A DNA stretch of 64,000 nt from Cheiracanthium punctorium (lineage: Eukaryota > Arthropoda > Arachnida > Araneae > Cheiracanthiidae): NCBI GenBank assembly GCA_038373885.1, contig JAWZYV010015837.1, forward strand, positions 62,001 to 126,000, in the 5' to 3' direction. Numbering within the stretch: the first letter of the stretch is position 1; every line of letters starts with the position of its first letter. This document shows positions 25,316 through 37,683 of the stretch, piece by piece. The translations under genes and the position numbers were made by a program. A model generated the notes under the pieces. The model had not been told where the DNA came from. It was given only the letters and a program-made list of their open reading frames with translations, and ran no database searches.

Positions 25316-26394
25316 TTTCACAAAACAGCTAAATTATGTCAAGTCATGCTTAAACATAAATTCTATTCTCGTATATCAAGTTCAAAAGCTATGTAACTGT
25401 AAAATAAATAAGAGAAGAAAAAACTTTTTACACTTCTATAAAACTATCTTCAAAAAAGATTGTCTCTGAAAATCATGTTTTTATTTAAGATTCATGTCAG
25501 TGAAACATTTTTGAAAGAACAATTTTGTTGCTGCTGTTTTTTAATTGAAGATGGTCTAAGCTTTTTATACGTGCATGCATTTTTTCTTCATTATTTTTAA
25601 AATTGATTTTTAAATATGCTCATTTATCACCCAGTTTACTAGGGTAATTCTTGATCAGTGATATTTTTTAAATATTTTAGGTATTTTTAAAATTTATTTC
25701 AGTGTAAAAATATTGGTATTTACTTTAATTGCTATACTTTAATGTTAGACATTACTGTTATATTTTGAAAGTGTAAGTACGGAATTAAATCATAACAGAA
25801 AATCAAGCTAAAATGATTGATTTTAAGCGGACTGAATTTTAGAAACTGAAAACAAATTATTGTGAATATTAAAGATGCGATCTAATCACACCTTCATTCT
25901 ATAAAGCAACAAAAATTTGAGCCACAAGAAATATTATACCGCTCATATTTCTATCACCGTTCACCGTTTCTACCTCATATTTCTATCAACCGTTCAAGAA
26001 AAAGAATAATTGGGAAATAACACATTTGTAATGACAATTTTAAAGCAATGACATTATTGGAAAACATGGGGTGAAAGCCGTAGAAGAGAAAAAAAGAAAC
26101 TATTTCCCCTCCAATAACCCTTTTGTACTCTTATTTATTCAACATACGCTTCAACAATTACGCAAACTCACCTACCTTGGAAAATATCCTGCAATTTGGT
26201 GTTCATGACTCTTCAAAACTGCATACCTAAATAAAATATCCAAAAAAGAGTACCAAAAAAAATTCATTCTTTTGTCCAATCAACTTTTTATCAAGTCTTA
26301 TTCAACAATTTTTTTTGGGTAATTATATACAATGTTATTCAATACCTATTTTTTGTGAACAGAGCTAAGCTTAACATTTATTAATCAGCTATTC

Positions 26395-26720
26395 TAGGAA
26401 GGGAAGATGGCGGGTAGATCGAGAATATTCCTTTCTTTTTTTTAATTAGAAATTCGCAGACTTTGTGAGTTTCAAACCATTGCCTGCCAACCAACCTGCC
26501 TCAAACAATTAGACGCCGCATCATCGGGCATCTCTTTGTTTGAGGAAGGGCTCCAGCCTCATCGGGCGTCTAATTGTACTAGTATCGGGGCGCGCGATGC
26601 TCCCGGAACATCGTGGGCTACCTCGCACCAAGTTCTTGCCTTCTCGCTGACTCGATGAAAAAACTCTTATGTTCGAGAAAAACGTCTCTGTGTTCTCTGC
26701 AGTCAGGGAAAAGAATGGTT
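26395..26720. other. CpG- and GC-rich patch with foldback core
   Basis: In an otherwise AT-rich region this segment has many CpG dinucleotides (GACGCCGC, ATCGGGGCGCGCGATGC, CTCGCTGACTCGATG). CAATTAGACGCC at 26506-26517 is the exact inverse of 26565-26576. CCTCAAACA (26499-26507) inversely matches 26537-26545. A CATCGGGC(A/G)TCT word occurs twice in direct orientation. It could be a promoter or 5' untranslated exon of a host gene, or a GC-rich transposon fragment. No reading frame settles it. Confidence 0.45.
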
Positions 26721-29700
26721 ACAACTTCCTCCTTTCCAATCGTGCAAAATACTTATCTTACTATCCATCGGTCTAGTCTCTGAGATGTATCAGCCCTTTC
26801 TTCACTTCCCTTTTCTGTGTAGCCCCGTTTTTTTCCCCTCCCCCCTCCTTGGGAGTGGTTTAAATGCTTCGTGAAATTTCCCTTGTATAATTTGCACCAT
26901 CCTGGTCATAAATTTATCTCGTAAATTTTACCTTTTTTTTGTTTTGTTTGTTTTTGTGTTATATTCTCCCATAACGTCACTGTTCCCGACATGTCGTCGC
27001 CATCTCCGGTCACACTGTAGATATCATTCCTACAGACATATGTTACCAGGGTAGGATAACACAACACAAGATATGATTGCACAACGACGCGAAATGGATC
27101 ATTTCTTATGTTCTTTCATCGTAGTAATATGGACATCAATTTAATTTTGAAAACCCTTTTTAGATATAATTGAAATACAGCTTTGAGATAAGCAGGAATT
27201 TTCATGGAACATTACTATGCCTTGATCTCATCAAATAAATCTTTTGTGACATAGTAGATTGCGGTGCAATATGAGTCACATTTGAAGGTTCACTGAAGTT
27301 GTGATCTTCACATAACTTTAAACTTTTCCACGAGATTGAAGTTAAGCAATAATGATAGATTGTTTCTTTCTTAGTATATGGACATCCACGCAAAAGAAGA
27401 TTCTTTTAAATTTAATTATAGTACATAGTCCCTGGAATACTCAATTTCACAGTCACTTGCAATATAAAAGTTTCATTTGCCATGTATGAACGATTATTGC
27501 TTGTAAATGATAATTCTTCTACTATTACTATTTATTATTATTATTTTTTTTGTTTTTCTTCCATTGATTACATTTTTTCTGCTTAAAGTGAAATAATTTT
27601 AGTTCTCAGGTGAGCTATCATAATTACATGTGTCAGATCGATTTCGCGCTATTTGTCCTTTCAAATGATATAGTAAACACCTTCATCAATCAAGAGTAAC
27701 CCAGACGATGGTTCAATTTAAGAAGTTTAGATCCTTTTTTTAAAACTGCCATTTCTTGTGAAATGAATGAAAATGAAAAATGGTATATTAGATTATGGGT
27801 AAAATTTTAAATGTTAGATTACAAGTAAAAGTTTTGCAAAATTTTAAAAATAATTAAAATTGTTATGTTCTGTGACGGCAAATGCAACAAAATATGCACA
27901 GCTCAAAAAAGTAAAGTCGATTGTAAATTTTCTGCAAAAGAAGAGTAACACATTATTTTTTAAAAATAAATAAAATTATTATAAACGCAAATTCTGACAA
28001 ATTAGGAAACGTAGAAATATGCAAATTTCGACGATTTCGTCAAAATGATGTGTGTCCGATGGCGAAAGAGAATGATCTGTTAGCGTACTTAAAACAAAGG
28101 TATAAATGACTAGTTTCAGTAAAAGTGATATCTGAACGGAGTTATTTACCCGAATCAGCAGTTTGGGTCAGGCTAAGCACACATCGTAGGACTAAAATCC
28201 GTTGAAATACCACAAGGTGAACTACCCGAGATCTAGAACCATTTTATGGAACCTAGAAATGCCCACCGAAGACTCATCAAACTGTATACATGAGCAGCAA
28301 TGCCAAGTGAGTCAGAATAGACGGAACAATGAATGTGATTCTTCTCGATTGATACTTCTGTTTGGCTGTTTCCAAAGCAGGTTCCAGCTAATTCATCCGA
28401 CACCAACCAACGCCACAGTATAGTCCTGTAGACCTATGGTATGTGCCTCGTTAACAGTACATAATCGTGCTGCCAAGAAATCTCGTTAAATAAAGCCTTC
28501 GGTACCAGGCCAATTTATCTATAAAAGGAACTTAATACCAGATTATTAAGCTCCGTATAACTCAATGACGTCAACTAGCGAATGAAAACAAAAGCTAAAA
28601 ATATCGAAATGTAAAAACAAACAAACAAACAAAAGAAACACGGCTTAGAATACCAGATAATAATTATTAATAATTATACACTGTGTATAAGAAATACCAG
28701 CTAGAAAAAAGTTAAGTCTATGCAATAATACTACCATCAAACGCAGGTATGTCCATGGGATTCATCTGTGGTGTTATAAAATCGTACGAGCGTACGTCCC
28801 TGGTGCGCAAGGGGTTGATTCTGAACAACCTTTTGTTATTTTGAGTAGTGTATATACAAAAAAAGGATACATTTCGTCTAACATACCGTGAAAGGATGCT
28901 ATATGCATATACATATGTAATTTGGATACTCATATATAATTTTTTATTTTCATTACTCTTTCACTTCTACTTGGGATAAAAATCTCCTTGCTTTACAGGT
29001 TCTCCAAGAATTATGTTGTTTCAGATGTAAAAGTGCAAGATCTCGAACAGACCTTTGAAATTGACAAGCACCTAATTTTAAGTATTGAATTTTAAAGCAT
29101 TGAATTTAATAATCAGACAATTTTGATTATGTATGTTTTTAAAAAAATTTTACTTTCAAAACATGCGATAAAACTGTCTTCTTTAATACATAACTTACTG
29201 TATATTCTCAGATCTGGCGTCGTCATAGAAAAGATGCGAAAGCATTTTTCAAATTTCAAAATTTGGATTGCGTTACATTTTCACTCTATATATCTAAAAA
29301 TCTGTTCTTAATTTGCACAAAAGATCGAAGATTTATTATTATCAATAATTTATTCACAGAAATTGGTTTTTAAGTTACTCCGTTGTATTTTAAAAAATTT
29401 ACAAAATTACTTTCAAGAATGAGAAGCATAAGATTAGATAAAAATAATTAGTAATGATATATTCTGGATATTTGCTTTTCTTTTTCACGAAGTCTTAACA
29501 TTATTTTTGATATTAAATGCAATGTTGCTTTTTTTCAAAACAAAAGATTAAGTTAATCACACACACAATACATATATAAATAAAAATAATTATATAATCT
29601 CAAGATTTCTATTCATAGTCATTTGTTTTCGGACTGAAACACCTGCAATTCCTTTCAGATTGGCAATCAATTATTGTGTTAATCATTTGCGGTGAACTTT

Positions 29701-32700
29701 AATTTCAATAGATGAGCTCCAATTACCTTTCCCATGGAACAAGAGAATAGTTATTTAGCAGTTGCGTAGCAATTAATTAAGGGTATTCAATATATGGTAA
29801 AGGTTCGAATTAATTTCCTATGATTACTGGAAGGTTAATAACTATGAAAGTAATAAGGAACTACATCCAAAGTAATTAATGATTACAAGTATGAAAAATA
29901 ATTTAATAATTTTTAGGCAAAAATTATAGAATAGGATATTACATGAAATGTTTTCTTGCAAAAATTATTTTTCATTTTATCTACACTGTATAAAACATAT
30001 TCTAGAATTTTTATTACAAGAGTTTTTTAAAGTTATTTTTAGGGAATTATTTAAATTATAAATTTCAAATGTGTAAAAAATATGTATAATTAACAATGCG
30101 TTGAAAGTTATATCTTTAAAGAGCAGATCAAAGAGATTATTGTAATAACATATATGAAACAAAACAATATAAACGTATTCATATAAAGTAAAATATCTCT
30201 ACATTTTTAATATTATGGATAGTTCATAATTATAATATACATAAACCGTAAAATACATATACTCAATTTGAAATCATTTTGAAATATTGATTTCTCTTGT
30301 AAGTAAAAATCCTTATATTTTTTGTTAATTTTTTTACAATCGCAAAGTTGTAGAAAACTCATATCTTTTTATTTGCCTGAGTTAGATGTTTCCATTTCTG
30401 ATTAAAATATCAGAACATTTTCTATAAAAATATTTTTACCGAAACGTTTAAGGATCTTTTACTGCAAGATTTTAAAATTATTTTTATTCCATAATAATTT
30501 ATATCTGTAAAATATCTGCAGTATTTTTGAAAATACTAGGTCAGTATAGATGCAAAAAGTTTATCTGCAAAAGGTAAAAAAATAAATATCACGTTTTAAA
30601 GGAAATATCGAAGTAAATATTCGGCATTTATAGTTCTTCTACGAGATCACCGAAAAGTATTTTAATGCATTATGATCTATGGCAGTTTAGAGATATTAAT
30701 CCATTTCAAGCATAAATGCATATGTACAGTACATAAATTTTCATAATAATTTACTGCTCATTTAAAAAATGGTATTTAAAGGATAATATTTCAAGTTCTT
30801 TTACAGGGTCTTTGCAAAATTGCATTAATAGTTATGTACAGCTTTTTTGAGGTTATCCCCAAAGTCTTGCCAAATTTGTACTATATAAAAAAAGGATGTG
30901 ATAGAAAGTGTTTTATAATCGGTGCATTTGGTATGCTTTCTTTTTTTTATTTTGTTTGTTTTTAACCAATAAATGTTCTTTTGAAATTATCATTTGTGTT
31001 CACATTAATTCGCGAAGTACTGGATTCATTTTAAATCTTTTTGCAATCAAACCTTTTATTACTTCAATCAATGGTTGTGAAAATGCAAGCTGGACTAGTT
31101 TTTCTCTGATAACCCTGTAAGTATACCTACATTTGAACACATATAACTTTAAGTTCATTTCTCTATACGTGAATAGCAGCATTCATTGCTAATTTGAAAG
31201 AAATATCTATTCTATGATTTCATTTCTTTAACTTATATTGATTGTATACTGTACAAATTTCCAATCTTGTCTATATAACTCCGAGGGAAAGAATTTAATC
31301 AAAAAGTTAAAAGACTTTTGTTCGATTAAATAAAGAAAATTCTGAATTTATTTCTGTTTTTCTTTAGTTTAAGGAATTCTTTTGCGATGAAGGTTTTAGA
31401 AAGAATATTTATCGAGTTTGAGACTTTATTTAATGAAGATAGGATAAAAAAATAAATAAGCAATTTGTTTGAAAATTTAGCAACTGGCTTGATTTTATTA
31501 AATATTGTCTTTTGCTTTATGTTGAGGTTGAGAAATACGAAATAAAATACAGACCTTTTTGAAAATGTTTCAATTCTGTTGAGGATAATTTTAGAAAAAA
31601 TGAAGGTGGCTGGAGATATTTATATAATCACCATCGTATATTCTATGATATGAAACAGTTGTTGATGGTGGGGATGCTTGAGCTAGATTCGGAATAATAA
31701 AGTTTATAATTTTTTTCGAATAAAATCATGTACTGTAACGCTTTTCCCAATGGCGGGAACTTATCATCCAGACATGAACTTCTACTAATGGCTATTTTAT
31801 TACGGGAGCCTTTACTAGATGGCAAGGTAGCCATCTGTAAAGGGACGGAATTTTAATAACCAAAACCAAATAAGAGATTGAGCCCTTACTACGATGTTAT
31901 CAGACTGTATTAGAGAGGGATAGTTCTCCTTCACGGATTTTCAAATTCTTTGGAACGTCAATTCGGCACTACCACCATTATTCGAATCTAAAGGAAGTGA
32001 GAGTTTTTGTACTTCTTACGAAAGCATCAGAAGTAAAAGATATCAACCAATCAAAACAGGCTGCTCATTACCATTCTCTCTTCCGAGAAGATTCGAAGTG
32101 TGAAGGACACCAAGGTAATTTCTTTTACGTCTACTGGACTTGTGATTCTCTTTAAGCCAATATATCTTTGGTATTTTTCAATAGCCAACATATCTTTGGT
32201 ACGCTTTGTTTACACAAATTTATAACATCTGTTGTACCGAGACATATTGTTAGAGACAAAAACGGTTATTTTTTACTGAAAGTACATTAAAATACGCATA
32301 TATTTTTGAATTTCATCAAAGGACTATCTTTGCCGAAAATAGTGATATGTAACATTTTTGGCTATTTTACAGGGTAGAAAAAATATCTTTCATAGATTTA
32401 GGTTCTGAAGTCCGTAAATGAAATAATATTGAAGCGTCTTAATGGCTTTAACCTGTTGCTGCTACTCTTACAAAGTCGTGTCGGAAGCGATGTCCTTTCA
32501 GCTATCATCGTTGCTTCACGTTTCAGATAAATGAATTCTGTGCTATGGTCCATGGTTGCTGCAAGAGCATTCAAAGATCTAAGTCAGGAAGTAGCGATCA
32601 AAACGAAAGGGTTAAATATGCGTTCGTTAGTAGTACATGCAAAACTGAGATCATGTAGGAGAGTATTTTATAACCTACAGTTTTCTCATGATTTATTGTT

Positions 32701-33211
32701 TTTCTAATCTGGTCTCTGTAGCCTCATACTAATTCTCTAGTATGAGTGCAAAGCAGTTATTATATTTGTGCACAAAGAACACACTTGTAATTTCCATCCT
32801 TTCTTGCATTTGAATAAATATTAGTTAACAATCGGAATGCTACATAAAGCAGTCTAATTATCCCATTGGTGCAAAATATCTATTGATTGTACAATGTTTC
32901 CCGGATAGTTTCCAGACATGCCATTCATTTTAGTATTACAGTTAGAAGTATCATGAACATCTAAATTGTATGGAGAAAACTATTGAATGCATAAGGTAAA
33001 ATATTCAAAGATATGATACATGTGATATCACTTGAAAATATGTTAATTTAATTAGCTTGTGAAATGCTGGCGAAAATCAAATCTTTTATAGTCTGATCTC
33101 GTTAGAGGAACAGGTTTGGTTTCAAATTATTGTAAGAACGATTTAGAGAATGCTATGAATGCTGTAAATGATCACGCTAATGGTATGGGGTTAAATTTAG
33201 GCTGTATAATA
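26721..33211. other. AT-rich DNA, no confirmed gene
   Basis: Holds an ACAA run (28613-28634), a candidate terminal exon at 28999-29095 (see findings), and a duplicated AGCCAA(T/C)ATATCTTTGGTA word at 32155-32202. No known family could be recognised in any frame. Confidence 0.5.
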
Positions 33212-33242
33212 CACGCTACATGATCAAAAGTATTCTGGCTCC
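33212..33242 (+). mobile_element. isolated Tc1-like terminal sequence
   Basis: CACGCTACATGATCAAAAGT followed by ATTCTGGCTCC, preceded by TA, resembles a common Tc1-like inverted repeat end. No matching opposite end was found within about 2 kb, so this is a fragment. Confidence 0.4.
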
Positions 33243-36200
33243 TTGAGATTTGAGCTTTTTTATTTTTTTATATTTCCTGGATTTTCTCCTTTACTTTAGT
33301 GTAAGGAACATGATTATATTTACATTTTCCAAGGACCTTTTAATGACTTAGCATCTAGTTGACCTTCAAAAAATTGGTGAAATTTAAGGTGGAGGACTCC
33401 CTTGTCCAGCTGACCCCCTCACCCCAATCGATCCCTTCATAGAAAATTCTGATGATTAATACTTAAAAGATTACTGCTTCTTGATTTCTAGTGGCACACA
33501 TTATAAGGCAACTGAACATTAAATACAGTATAAAAAATGGTATCAGTATATCTATTAACATGAACACTGTGTGATCCTAGTCTCCACTAATGCTCCCAAA
33601 TCGAAAAATGATAGATAGTAAGACGTATGCGTAGATGTGGCATGACCATGTCTTTCTAAGGTAACACAAGGGAAAAACAGTAGCACTAATGCGATAGGTT
33701 TTCTTCTGTAGTAATAATGGCCAGATATTAAATAGAACATTGTAATCAATTTCTTTCTCCGCCATTCAGGTACTTCTAAAACCCGTCTGTATCAGAATTT
33801 ACCAATATTTTTGTCTGAAAGTTCCCGGAAGAAGGAGTTCCCGAAGACTTTACATTAGTTGTTCCCTCGTTTTTGTTTGGTGCACAGATTTCCTCCTAGT
33901 GCACCCTGGGCAACGTCTTGTACGACAAAATGATCTACAATTCTAGCATGCTTAAAAGCTTTGAAAAGTATTAAAATTTTTTAGTTCCATGTTAAACTAG
34001 CCATCCCGTATGGCACTGCCAGTGAACCACTCTGGCATGTTTTAGGTATTAAAGCATAACTCTTCTCAAAAAAATTCTGCTAATGCTTGCTAACCTATTT
34101 CCATGGCTTACTTCACAACCACTAATTCATAAAGTGATTATAAATTAAAATATATATATATATATATTTGTCTGTATATGTGTGCAATTTTTCAAGCACT
34201 GAACATGCCTGTGCTAAGGAGGAGAGATGGCCGTTGACGTTAAATATAGCAAAGGAATGTGAATCCATATGCTTTTGAAATGTAAAATAAAAGGGACATA
34301 GTACTAAGCTAGTGCTGCTAGAATAATGTGAATCCGGAAAGAGAAGTTCCTAGCATCACAACCCAACATTCTCCCCAGAGAAAGCGTTGAAGAATCATAT
34401 CTTTCGAAAGATTAAAAGTTGAACTCTAATCCGAATATTCAATTGTTGCAATTTCGCATTGATGAATAATTCGGCCAAATGGCAGAAACGTGTGCTAGCA
34501 AAAGGTTCAATTTTCAAAAATAATTTTTTTTAAACCACAACTTTTAAGAATATTTTTTAATTGTCAGGATATTATAAAAGGGATAGATATGCGTTGAAAA
34601 AATAATCCTGTGATTTATATTAAAATTGTCAGTGTTATATTAAATATTTCAACCAGTTAATCAAATTATCTTGCAAAATCCACAATTTTTGATGGAAAAT
34701 TTTGAAACTTCTGAAATGTTAGATGATTTAATCAGCATGAACAATTTCATGAAAATCGATTGAAAAACCTCAAGGAGTTATGCAGTGGTTAAATCAAAAA
34801 TTGTCCTTTTATAAGACATTCTTTAAAAATAGAAAAATAGTTCAAATAAAAAAAAACATACTTTTATAGAGAGAAAATGTTGGGCTTTAAGATTCCACAA
34901 AGATTTTCTATGTAACATGAATAACAAAGCGCTGATTGCAATTTCAATATTACCGAATATTTAGCTGCCGTCATTTTCTATCAAGTGTTCTTGTTTCGGA
35001 AGCTGGTGTTGTGCACGATTGTTTTCATAACAGGGTGAGAAAAATGGCATTAGAACGTTTTTAATTAATAATTAAAAAGGTAGCTAAATAAAATTCTAAG
35101 TCTCAGGTGCACATTATCGATCTCATGTGCTTATATGTTCGAATTTTCATAGTTCTGCGTGCTATAGATTTGTCTGGAGATGGCATATATAGATATACAC
35201 AAGTATTCACTTTTATTACTGTAGAAAGGAGAGCTAGAAAGCTCTTTTAACTTTTCATTTTGTTAAATCGTCCTCTATTGCTGAAATTAACAAAACTACT
35301 GATGTTTAAGTACACACTTTACGTAGCTGTAAAAACATAACTTTTGGGGAATTTCCTTTTTAAGAATTCGTAAAAAAATGCCAAAAATTCAAACCGCATA
35401 CATATAACTTTACTAGTTTAAATTATCTGGCATACGAGTTTATTTGATCATTTATGCTATTTTGATAAATTAACAAAGGCACAGGGATTATCAAAGCTAC
35501 CGAATCAAATAAAAATATTTTCGCTCGCTGCATAGTAGTATTCCTCGGTATGAAACAGATAATTATTAATAACTTTGAGTAGTTTTAAAATTTAAAATAG
35601 CCATCATACTATTAAGTAATTAATTCATATAACACCTCAATTCAGCCTTTAAGAACAGGTCGAGCGTTAAGGGACGTTTAGCTTCGGTCTTTTATTAATC
35701 GAAGCATATTTGTTTTAGCAAAAGCAGATGTGACACATAGCGAAAAGAGACCGACTTATTTAGAACTAATGCATCAGCGTCATGCTTCAGCGGGTAAAAC
35801 GGGAGTTCCACTTTGGAAATCAATTTCTTCTTGGAAGAGTAGATTTGAAGCTCATTCCAAACGAATTGGAAATTAAAGTTGGATATTTCAAAGTGTTGAA
35901 GAGCTGTCTATAATCATCCCTTTTAAAAATTTTCTTTTCAGACCGAAATTCAATCTAGTGCATCAGTGCTGAAACGGGAATATAAACGGATGCAAAAGTT
36001 TCTGGGGGGCGTTACTGGTGGGGATGTTGGATTTCGGAAATTAGGAGAGGGAATGTTTGATCGGCTTGGATGCGGAAATTACTCAGATGCAAATGCATGA
36101 AAGAAAAATGTCCTTCTATGCTGTATAAATCCGAATGTATATAATCAGGTAAATATTCTCTTATAACGTGCTGAAGAATTTCTAAAATTACAGGCTGTGA

Positions 36201-36264
36201 TTAAAACCGTGATCTAAGAGATGCAAGAAATGATACTACACTCTTCCTATGTATTTTCAATTAA
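33243..36264. other. AT-rich DNA, no recognised gene
   Basis: Contains a short TA run (34150-34167). Two overlapping minus-strand frames at 33555-33765 have no recognisable motifs. Confidence 0.55.
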
Positions 36265-36613
36265 CCCATTAAACGCCGCTATGAGAATCAGATAGAAATT
36301 TTTAAATGTATATACATTTTTTTCATACATTGCATGCTTCTATTATAGAACAGTTGAAATTTTTTTTAAAACTCAAAGCATTTAGGAAATATAGCATGTT
36401 CCCGTAGCTGGAGCTTTGGCGTGTTATGGCGATAAATGTCTTTCTCCATTTTGGATACAGGAATTATTTTTTTTTACGCAGATGCTGCTCAAAACTGTAT
36501 ATATAAAGTAATTAGTTTTGTTGTTGATACTATAATGTACGAAATAACCAGACTGCGAAGTGCCAAACCTTTCTTTATTGTTGAACGGTAGCAAAATCAG
36601 ACTGGAAATGCTA

Positions 36614-37228
36614 TGACTTGGAGGGGAGGCCCAAAAAGGGCCAGGCACCGCGACCATGGGTCTATTGTATCATCCCCAAGCAATATGGGAAAGGCCCTAC
36701 GAAAAGAGCCCAGTAGCATATGCGAACATCAGCATAGACTTAACACACATTTTGTGAATCTCCCAGGGCTCAATGACATGGCGCCCAAGATGCTCAAACC
36801 TATAATCAGAGAAGTACTCACACTCACAGAGTATGTGTAAAGCAGTTTCCTTCTTAAGAAGACAACCCCGACAAGTGGGATCATCGACAACCTTCATTAT
36901 GTTAAGATGCCTTTTAGGGCAACAGTGCCCAGTTAACAGGCCAATAGCCCTACGGAGACTGGACCTGTTGAGACACAGAAGTTCCTTGCATCTAACACCA
37001 GGAAAGCCAAGATTGATCTCTTTGGCCTGCCTCTGGCCATTACACTTAAGCCAGCTGGAATACTGAAGCTTGCTAAAGTGGCTAAACACAGTATCCCTGT
37101 AACATTTACTCGAGATACCGAGAATCGGCTCAGGTCCAACAAAAAAAGAGCTAGAGCCCAACCTGGCAAGAGAATCCGCCATCTCATTACCAGGAATGCC
37201 AGAATGACCAGGAACCCAATACAGATTA
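36614..37228 (-). mobile_element. 5'-truncated non-LTR retrotransposon insertion
   Basis: The 615-bp insert is bounded by an exact 13-bp direct repeat, ACTGGAAATGCTA, at 36601-36613 and 37229-37241. Such a duplication is made by target-primed reverse transcription. The minus strand carries the 3' end of a LINE open frame, and the 3' end of the insert lies at 36614 without an obvious poly-A tail. The insert lies within the piggyBac-like element and is therefore younger than it. An exact duplication and an unbroken frame argue for recent insertion. Confidence 0.8.
36697..37227 (-). CDS. partial non-LTR retrotransposon ORF2: RNase H end plus C-terminal cysteine-histidine tail
   Basis: Open without a stop from the truncation point (37227) to a stop at 36697, about 176 residues. 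The first residues, NLYWVPGHSGIPGNEMADSL, are the C-terminal active-site region of an RNase H type I domain (W-V-P-G-H-S-G, G-N-E-x-A-D-x-L-A). RNase H removes the RNA strand during reverse transcription. Near the end, CRGCLLKKETALHILCEC gives C-x2-C-x8-H-x2-C, the usual tail of I-group LINEs. Reverse transcriptase and endonuclease are absent because of 5' truncation, so this copy cannot transpose. The most likely clade is the I superfamily with RNase H; the exact clade is not determined. Codon use is less AT-rich than the surroundings. Confidence 0.8.
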   Translation of the reverse strand, partial: NLYWVPGHSGIPGNEMADSLARLGSSSFFVGPEPILGISSKCYRDTVFSHFSKLQYSSWLKCNGQRQAKEINLGFPGVRCKELLCLNRSSLRRAIGLLTGHCCPKRHLNIMKVVDDPTCRGCLLKKETALHILCECEYFSDYRFEHLGRHVIEPWEIHKMCVKSMLMFAYATGLFS

Positions 37229-37683
37229 ACTGGAAATGCTAACTAGTGGGAGGGCGCCAAAGCTCCCGCTGTGGGAACAAGAAATATAAGCGTTCATAAC
37301 ATTCCTTTACAGGAATCTATTCATGCAGGATTTTAAGAATGTTGTTCTTCAAGATGTTGGTTTTAAATATGCATTCTACTTGAAACATTTAAGTGACCAT
37401 TTATTTTATTTTTTTTTAGTTTTATATAAGACAGTCATAAAGACAAAATTTCACTTTTTTAAAAATTAGAAAAAAAAACATTAAATTAAAATATATTGTT
37501 CCGATAAAAATATATCACACACCCTATAGTGTAAATGTTTATATACAATGTGTATTTCTTAAATTGCGTGAAAATATTTTAAGAAAAAAATATATAATAG
37601 ATGTTCCCGTAATGGGAGCTTTGGCGCTGAATGGGTTAATAAAGTTTGGTTTTTTATACTTAATGCATTAATTTTTATACTTA

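Larger units (their letters stand above)
23468..26394. other. AT-rich DNA with isolated repeats, no confirmed gene
   Basis: A possible short terminal exon at 23600-23679 (plus strand) is described in the findings. Otherwise only a hairpin (24774-24817) and an ATT run (25283-25315) stand out. Confidence 0.5.
36265..37635. mobile_element. piggyBac-like (TTAA) non-autonomous element, interrupted
   Basis: The left end CCCATTAAACGCCGC and the right end, in reverse complement CCCATTCAGCGCC, are both directly preceded by TTAA (36261-36264; 37636-37639). TTAA duplication with C-C-C ends is the signature of piggyBac transposons. A subterminal word GGAGCTTTGGCG recurs at about 36410 and 37615 and inverted at 37253-37264, so the region may be two short related elements rather than one. 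Removing the non-LTR insertion and its duplicated target leaves about 743 bp with no transposase. Confidence 0.55.
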
